Assembly: GCA_937895985.1 (NCBI GenBank)
Contig: CALBKL010000021.1
Span: forward strand, 1-11,994
From: an uncultured Solobacterium sp.
GTDB lineage: Bacteria; Bacillota_I; Bacilli_A; Erysipelotrichales; Erysipelotrichaceae
DNA length: 11,994 nucleotides
Direction: 5' to 3'
The position numbers were made by a program, and so were the translations under genes. This document shows, one piece after another, positions 6,144 to 11,994 of this stretch (position 1 is the first letter of the stretch; every line of letters begins with the position of its first letter). The notes under the pieces are model-generated. The model searched no databases. It was given only the letters and a program-made list of their open reading frames with translations, and was not told the origin of the DNA.

Positions 6144-6743
6144 ATGGCACATTATTTTACCGATAACCGAAATCTGGATGAGAACCGGAAGGAACATACT
6201 TTCCGGTTTTTAGACCGTTTATATATCTTTACGACTGACAATGGCGTTTTCTCGAAAACAGGTGTGGACTATGGAAGCTATGTCTTGCTGAAAGCTATTA
6301 GTAAAGAAGAACTTCATGGCAAGATCCTAGATATGGGTTGCGGATACGGAACGCTAGGCATCATTACAAAATCATTATTTCCTAGCTGTGAAGTCACAAT
6401 GGCAGACATTAATCCGCGTGCTGTGGAACTAGCACAATTGAACTGCAGCTTGAATCAAGTAGAGTGTACTGTGCTTGTTTCGGATGGATATGCTGAAATA
6501 AATGGGCAATATCATTGTATTATCACCAACCCTCCGATCCGAACGGGCAAGAAAGTTATCTATAAAATGTTTGAAGATGCGTATAATCACCTAGAAGTGG
6601 GTGGCTCTATCTATGCGGTTATCCGTAAACAACAAGGTGCGGAAAGTGCTAAGAAAAAGTTTGCGGAAATATTTGGAAACTGCGAGGTAATCTCTAAGGA
6701 TCGAGGATACTATATTTTGCAAAGTAGGAAGTTGACGGAATAA
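6144..6743 (+). CDS. ybxB: YbxB/RsmC-like class I SAM-dependent rRNA methyltransferase
   Basis: This 199-residue protein is a single Rossmann-fold methyltransferase of the RsmC type. DMGCGYG (63-69) is the SAM-binding motif I, with Asp88 (ADINPRAV) as the usual ribose-binding acid. NPPIRTGK (129-136) is motif IV, characteristic of N2-guanine methyltransferases acting on rRNA. The segment VFSKTGVDYGSYVLLK (36-51) is also typical. Bacillus subtilis ybxB occupies the same position between rplL and rpoB, which supports orthology. 16S rRNA G1207 is the target known for Escherichia coli RsmC, and that target is inferred here. I chose the ATG at 6144, seven bases after AAAGGA (6131-6136). A TTG at 6108 would start inside the terminator loop and add unrelated residues. 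Transcription seems to depend on read-through of the upstream stem. Confidence 0.9.
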   Translation: MAHYFTDNRNLDENRKEHTFRFLDRLYIFTTDNGVFSKTGVDYGSYVLLKAISKEELHGKILDMGCGYGTLGIITKSLFPSCEVTMADINPRAVELAQLNCSLNQVECTVLVSDGYAEINGQYHCIITNPPIRTGKKVIYKMFEDAYNHLEVGGSIYAVIRKQQGAESAKKKFAEIFGNCEVISKDRGYYILQSRKLTE

Positions 6744-6760
6744 AAAAGTTGTTTTATTAT
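6732..6760 (+). promoter_or_regulatory. Promoter of rpoB-rpoC
   Basis: TTGACG (6732-6737, 5 of 6) and TATTAT (6755-6760, 5 of 6) are separated by exactly 17 bases. The -35 lies inside the last codons of the methyltransferase gene. The expected start is near 6767, giving an 80-base leader. The fit is good, but no start site has been mapped. Confidence 0.7.
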
Positions 6761-6776
6761 AGTAAATTGCAAAAGA

Positions 6777-6813
6777 GTCGAATAGGGATGGGGTTATTCT
6801 ACCCTTTTTCGAC
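6777..6813 (+). promoter_or_regulatory. Structured rpoB leader with alternative hairpins
   Basis: GTCGAA (6777-6782) pairs exactly with TTCGAC (6808-6813), and inside it AGGG (6784-6787) pairs with CCCT (6802-6805). Other pairings overlap these: GAATA (6780-6784) with TATTC (6795-6799), and GGGT (6791-6794) with ACCC (6801-6804) just before TTTTT (6805-6809). The last is a weak terminator-like form. No known regulator is recognised. Confidence 0.5.
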
Positions 6814-6848
6814 ATTTCTGGCGGTGCAGGCGAAAGGATGGCGAACAA

Positions 6849-9800
6849 ATGGAAAATAAGCAGACATACCACGTTGTGCATTATGGCAACAAGGCAACTC
6901 GTAGAGATTATTCTAAGGTTAGCAGTGGTCTAGACCTACCGGATTTGGTAGAAATTCAGACTGCGGCTTTTGACTGGTTTCTAAGAGACGGTATTAAAGA
7001 AGTATTTAACGATGTGTATCCAATTTCAAACTATGCGGGTAACATTCGTTTGAAGTTCCTAGATTATGAATTTGGGGAACCAAAGTATTCAATTAGTGAA
7101 TGCAAATACAGAGAAGTAAATTACAGCGCTCCTCTTAAAGGTAAGATGGAGTTAGAAGTTATGGATCCAGAAACTGGTGAAGTAATCACAAAGAATGAAG
7201 AGGTCTTCTTGGGAGACTTCCCTTTAATGACGCCAACAGGCACATTCATTATTAATGGTGCTGAGCGTATTATTGTATCTCAGATTGTTCGTTCTCCAGG
7301 TGCGTACTTTGATATTGAATCAGAAGAGCGCACAGGTCGTGATACATATAAATGTGAATTGATTCCAAGCCGTGGAACATGGCTAGAATTCATGAGTGAT
7401 GACAAGAAAGCTGCACTTGGCCGTATTTTGAACGTATCAATTGACCGCAGAAGAAAAGTATTAAGTTCAATCCTATTCAAGGCAATTGGTTTATCCTTGA
7501 ACCTTGAACGTGGTGAAAATGCATTTGATACAACAAACATGAAGAAGTTCTTAAAGGCATTAAACTTGCCTGTGCATTCAGATGTAATCGTGCCAGAAGA
7601 AGAACGTGAATTCCAGAATGACTACATGTTATTGTATACAGCTATCTTCGGTAACTACGAAGAAGTTCGTAATACACTTGCGGCAGATAAGACAAAGACT
7701 AAGAATGAAGCACTCTTAGCTGTCTATGAAAACCAGCGTGCTGATGAAATCGCAACAATTGATGGTGCGGTTACTTTAATGGATGCTAAGTTCTTCGACT
7801 ACAGAAGATATGACTTAACAAAGGCAGGTCGTTATAAGGTTCATAAGAAGTTAAGCGTCTTAGACCGTATGGAAGGTTTATCTCTTGAAAAGGACTTGGT
7901 AAGTGCTGAAGGCAAGACTCTTGTAAAGAAGGGTGTTGTGATTGATAAGGAATTAAGAAATGAGTTACGTGCTGAAATTGATAAGGGTATCAATTGCCGT
8001 GCATTACCATTTACACATACATTCTCACACCCATCGACAGCAGTAATGGATACATCTTGGAAGAATAGTTTAGTAGGACGTATCTTAGCAGTTGATTTAG
8101 ATGGTAAGACAGAACGTACAACATTAGAAATGGGTACAGTTCTTACAGAAGAAGATGTAAAGGCTATCGCTAAGGAATTTAAGCAGGTAACTGTTTACTC
8201 TGGTATTATCGCTTCTCCTATTAAGGTAACAAACGATAATGTGAATGCAGTTCTTGATTACGGTTCCCGTATGTTTGAAATTGGCCGTGTCACATTAAAC
8301 GGTGAAGATTTAACAAACGCTGATGGTGAAGTAATGTGTTCAACATACTTACCAGATGTTGAAGTGACTAAGCTTTCTACAGCTGATCAAGAAACAATCG
8401 TAGCTGAAGCCACAAACCATTCTGGAGAAGTAACTGTTTGGTTAGTAGGTGCTTGCGTACAGGAAGTAACTGTAATGCAGGAAGGTCATCCAGTGAACTT
8501 GATTGGTATTGACCCATTAAATGACAGACACACTATCACAATGAGTGATATGTATGCTTTATATAACTACGAACTTACAATGTTCGATGGTGTAGGTTCT
8601 CAAGATGATATTGATATGCTTGGCAACCGTCGTATCCGTACAGTTGGTGAATTGATTCAGAATCAATTCCGTATTGGTTTATCACGCATGGAACGTGTTG
8701 TTAAGGAAAGAATGTCTATCGCAGATACAGCGAACTTAACACCAAAGCAACTAACAAATATTCGTCCATTAACAGCTGCGATTAAGGAGTTCTTCTCCTC
8801 ATCTCAGTTATCTCAGTTCATGGATCAGGAAAACCCACTTGCGGAGTTATCGAACAAGCGTCGTATTTCTGCGTTAGGACCTGGTGGTCTTACACGTGAA
8901 CGTGCAGGCTTTGAAGTGCGTGATATTCACAACTCTCACTATGGACGTATCTGTCCAATCGAGACACCTGAAGGACCAAACATCGGTTTGATTTCCTACC
9001 TTACAACTTATGCGAAGGTAAATGAATATGGCTTTATCGAAACTCCATACCGTAAGGTTGTGAATGGCAAGGTTACTGATGAAATCAAGTACATGCCAGC
9101 GGATGAAGAAAATGATCACGTAATTGCACAGGCAAATGAGATTAAGGATGGACACCTTGTAGGTGATAAGATTATCGCTCGTATCAAGGGTGAAACTGTG
9201 ATGGTTGACCGTAGCCAAGTTGACTACGCCGACGTATCTCCTCGTCAGATCGTTTCTGTAGCGACTGCGTGCGTTCCATTCTTGGAAAATGATGACTGTA
9301 CTCGTGCCCTCATGGGTGCCAACATGCAGCGTCAGGCTGTACCTCTTATGAACCCACATAGTCCATTTGTTGGTACAGGTATGGAACATGTGATTGCACG
9401 TGACTCAGGTTCTGCTTGTGTTGCGACAGGTCCAGGTGTTGTTACATATGTTGACGCAACAAAGGTTGTTGTGGCTGAAGATAATGGTAATGAGAAGACA
9501 TATGAATTGACAAAGTATCGTCGTTCTAACGCTTCTACTTGCTTAAATCAACGACCTATCGTTTGGAATGGTGAACGTGTTGAACGTGGCACAATCCTTG
9601 CGGATGGTCCAGCGATGGAAAATGGTGAACTTGCTTTAGGTCAAAACGTTACAATCGCGTTTATGACATGGCATGGTTATAACTATGAAGATGCGATTAT
9701 CATGTCTGAAAAGATGCAATCGCAGGATTACTACACATCTGTACATATTGAAGAATATGACATTGAATGCCGTGAAACGAAGTTAGGTCCAGAAGAGATT

Positions 9801-11009
9801 ACTCGTGATATTCCTAATGTCGCTGAAAGTGCATGCCGCAACCTTGATGGTCGTGGTATCGTCATGGTCGGTGCAGAAGTGAAGGAAGGAGATATCCTTG
9901 TTGGTAAGGTTACTCCTAAGGGTCAAACAGACCAAACTCCAGAAGAGAAGTTATTGATGGCTATCTTCGGTGAGAAGTCACGTGAAGTACGTGATAACTC
10001 CTTGAAGGTACCACATGGTGGTGCCGGTATTGTTCACAGCATCCGCGTATTCAAGCGTAAGGAAGACCACGAACTTCCACCAGGAGTAAATGAAGTTGTT
10101 AAGGTTTATATCGTTCAGAAACGTAAGATTTCTGAGGGTGATAAGATGGCTGGACGTCACGGTAACAAGGGTGTCATCTCTCGTATCAACCCAGTTGAAG
10201 ATATGCCATACATGTCAGATGGAACTCCTATCGACATTATGTTAAACCCATTCGGTGTACCATCACGTATGAACATCGGACAGGTATTAGAGGTTCATCT
10301 TGGTTTCGCTGCGAAGAAGTTAGGTGTTAAATTTGCGACTCCAGTATTCGACGGTGTTTCTAACACTGACCTACGTGACATCATGAAGGAATCTAACTCT
10401 TCACCAGATGGTAAGTATGTTCTATATGATGGACGTACAGGTGAGGCATATGACGACCGTATCTCAGTTGGTGTCATGTATATGATTAAGCTTGCACACA
10501 TGGTCGACGATAAGTTACATGCTCGTGCAACTGGTCCATACTCACTTGTTACACAACAGCCATTAGGTGGTAAGGCACAGAATGGTGGCCAGAGATTTGG
10601 TGAGATGGAAGTTTGGGCTCTAGAAGCATATGGTGCATCTCATGTACTACAAGAAATCTTGACTGTGAAGTCAGATGATATTGCTGGACGTACAAAGACA
10701 TATGAAGCAATTGTGAAGGGTAAGGATATGCCAGAAGCTGGTATTCCTGAATCATTCCGTGTATTAGTACACGAATTACAAGCTCTTGCGATTGACGTAC
10801 GTATGATGGATGACGCTGGTAATGAGATGGATCTCAAGCAGATGGAACAGGAAGAACTCAAGGAAGAAACAACACTTGATTTCGACCCATCTACACTAGT
10901 AAACGATGCAGAATCAAACGAAAATCTAACAATTAAAGATGAATTAGATGAAGAAATTCCTGAGGCAGCGACCGTTGGGTTCGATGACTTCGGGGAAGAA
11001 GATCAATAA
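6849..11009 (+). CDS. rpoB: DNA-directed RNA polymerase subunit beta
   Basis: This 1386-residue protein is the beta subunit of bacterial RNA polymerase. The N-terminus ([18 protein letters not shown]) and the segments [36 protein letters not shown] and [15 protein letters not shown] are unmistakable. Catalytic-centre residues are present in [15 protein letters not shown]: Lys1099 and Lys1107 correspond to E. coli 1065 and 1073. His1224 in DDKLHAR corresponds to E. coli 1237. Against the 1193-residue Bacillus subtilis protein as I recall it, two extra segments stand out, roughly 45-50 residues at about 210-265 and about 130 residues within 373-557. The rifampicin cluster has Asn669 at the position of E. 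coli His526. A glutamate-rich tail ends the protein. The start is preceded by AAAGGA (6833-6838), ten bases upstream. rpoC follows after 13 bases. Confidence 0.98.
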   Translation: MENKQTYHVVHYGNKATRRDYSKVSSGLDLPDLVEIQTAAFDWFLRDGIKEVFNDVYPISNYAGNIRLKFLDYEFGEPKYSISECKYREVNYSAPLKGKMELEVMDPETGEVITKNEEVFLGDFPLMTPTGTFIINGAERIIVSQIVRSPGAYFDIESEERTGRDTYKCELIPSRGTWLEFMSDDKKAALGRILNVSIDRRRKVLSSILFKAIGLSLNLERGENAFDTTNMKKFLKALNLPVHSDVIVPEEEREFQNDYMLLYTAIFGNYEEVRNTLAADKTKTKNEALLAVYENQRADEIATIDGAVTLMDAKFFDYRRYDLTKAGRYKVHKKLSVLDRMEGLSLEKDLVSAEGKTLVKKGVVIDKELRNELRAEIDKGINCRALPFTHTFSHPSTAVMDTSWKNSLVGRILAVDLDGKTERTTLEMGTVLTEEDVKAIAKEFKQVTVYSGIIASPIKVTNDNVNAVLDYGSRMFEIGRVTLNGEDLTNADGEVMCSTYLPDVEVTKLSTADQETIVAEATNHSGEVTVWLVGACVQEVTVMQEGHPVNLIGIDPLNDRHTITMSDMYALYNYELTMFDGVGSQDDIDMLGNRRIRTVGELIQNQFRIGLSRMERVVKERMSIADTANLTPKQLTNIRPLTAAIKEFFSSSQLSQFMDQENPLAELSNKRRISALGPGGLTRERAGFEVRDIHNSHYGRICPIETPEGPNIGLISYLTTYAKVNEYGFIETPYRKVVNGKVTDEIKYMPADEENDHVIAQANEIKDGHLVGDKIIARIKGETVMVDRSQVDYADVSPRQIVSVATACVPFLENDDCTRALMGANMQRQAVPLMNPHSPFVGTGMEHVIARDSGSACVATGPGVVTYVDATKVVVAEDNGNEKTYELTKYRRSNASTCLNQRPIVWNGERVERGTILADGPAMENGELALGQNVTIAFMTWHGYNYEDAIIMSEKMQSQDYYTSVHIEEYDIECRETKLGPEEITRDIPNVAESACRNLDGRGIVMVGAEVKEGDILVGKVTPKGQTDQTPEEKLLMAIFGEKSREVRDNSLKVPHGGAGIVHSIRVFKRKEDHELPPGVNEVVKVYIVQKRKISEGDKMAGRHGNKGVISRINPVEDMPYMSDGTPIDIMLNPFGVPSRMNIGQVLEVHLGFAAKKLGVKFATPVFDGVSNTDLRDIMKESNSSPDGKYVLYDGRTGEAYDDRISVGVMYMIKLAHMVDDKLHARATGPYSLVTQQPLGGKAQNGGQRFGEMEVWALEAYGASHVLQEILTVKSDDIAGRTKTYEAIVKGKDMPEAGIPESFRVLVHELQALAIDVRMMDDAGNEMDLKQMEQEELKEETTLDFDPSTLVNDAESNENLTIKDELDEEIPEAATVGFDDFGEEDQ

Positions 11010-11022
11010 GGAGGATGCTTAG

Positions 11023-11994
<972 letters not shown>

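Noticed and set aside
6838..6848. ATG at 6838 as an alternative rpoB start
   Set aside because: It is in a different frame from RpoB and soon meets a stop.
8874..9389. 171-codon minus-strand frame inside rpoB
   Set aside because: It is antisense to the most conserved part of rpoB, with no ribosome-binding site and no family resemblance.

Overview
This window looks like a low-GC Firmicutes chromosome. The gene order rplJ-rplL-ybxB-rpoB-rpoC, the purine-rich Shine-Dalgarno sequences, the low-GC codon use and the fructose-type PTS all fit. Two protein traits point towards the Erysipelotrichia/Mollicutes side of the phylum. The beta subunit of RNA polymerase is long (1386 aa), and its rifampicin-binding cluster carries Asn where most bacteria have His. 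That placement is inference from recalled sequences; no search was run.

Layout. Positions 1-52 (minus) are the first 17 codons of a proline iminopeptidase that leaves the window to the left. A short divergent promoter region (53-160) separates it from a four-gene plus-strand sugar module: a PRD/EIIB/EIIA-type regulator of the MtlR/BglG class (161-2065), then fructose-family PTS subunits IIA (2154-2609), IIB (2606-2929) and IIC (2922-4001). The PTS genes overlap each other and end at an intrinsic terminator (4031-4067). A minus-strand HD-domain phosphohydrolase gene (4192-4761) converges on this module with its own terminator.

From about 4939 the window is the ribosomal/transcription cluster. 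It opens with a strong extended -10 promoter and an L10-type mRNA leader with an attenuator hairpin. rplJ and rplL follow, then a perfect terminator stem, a YbxB/RsmC-like 16S rRNA methyltransferase gene and a second promoter inside the end of that gene. After a structured leader come rpoB and the first 324 codons of rpoC.

How the parts work together. The regulator probably senses PTS phosphorylation through two PRDs and its own EIIB-like and EIIA-like domains, and controls the adjacent transporter. No sugar-metabolising gene is in view, so the substrate is not settled. In the ribosomal block, the leader attenuator, the terminator after rplL and the promoter in front of rpoB form successive control points. 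They would allow high L10/L12 expression with lower, separately tuned RNA polymerase expression.

Most of the window is conserved core machinery, and I see no wholly new multi-gene system. The most notable points are the Asn in the rifampicin cluster, two extra segments in the N-terminal half of RpoB, alternative pairings in the rplJ and rpoB leaders, a possibly leaderless iminopeptidase transcript, a small ORF with a very strong Shine-Dalgarno ahead of the HD gene, and an unexplained protein-like 41-codon frame after the HD gene.
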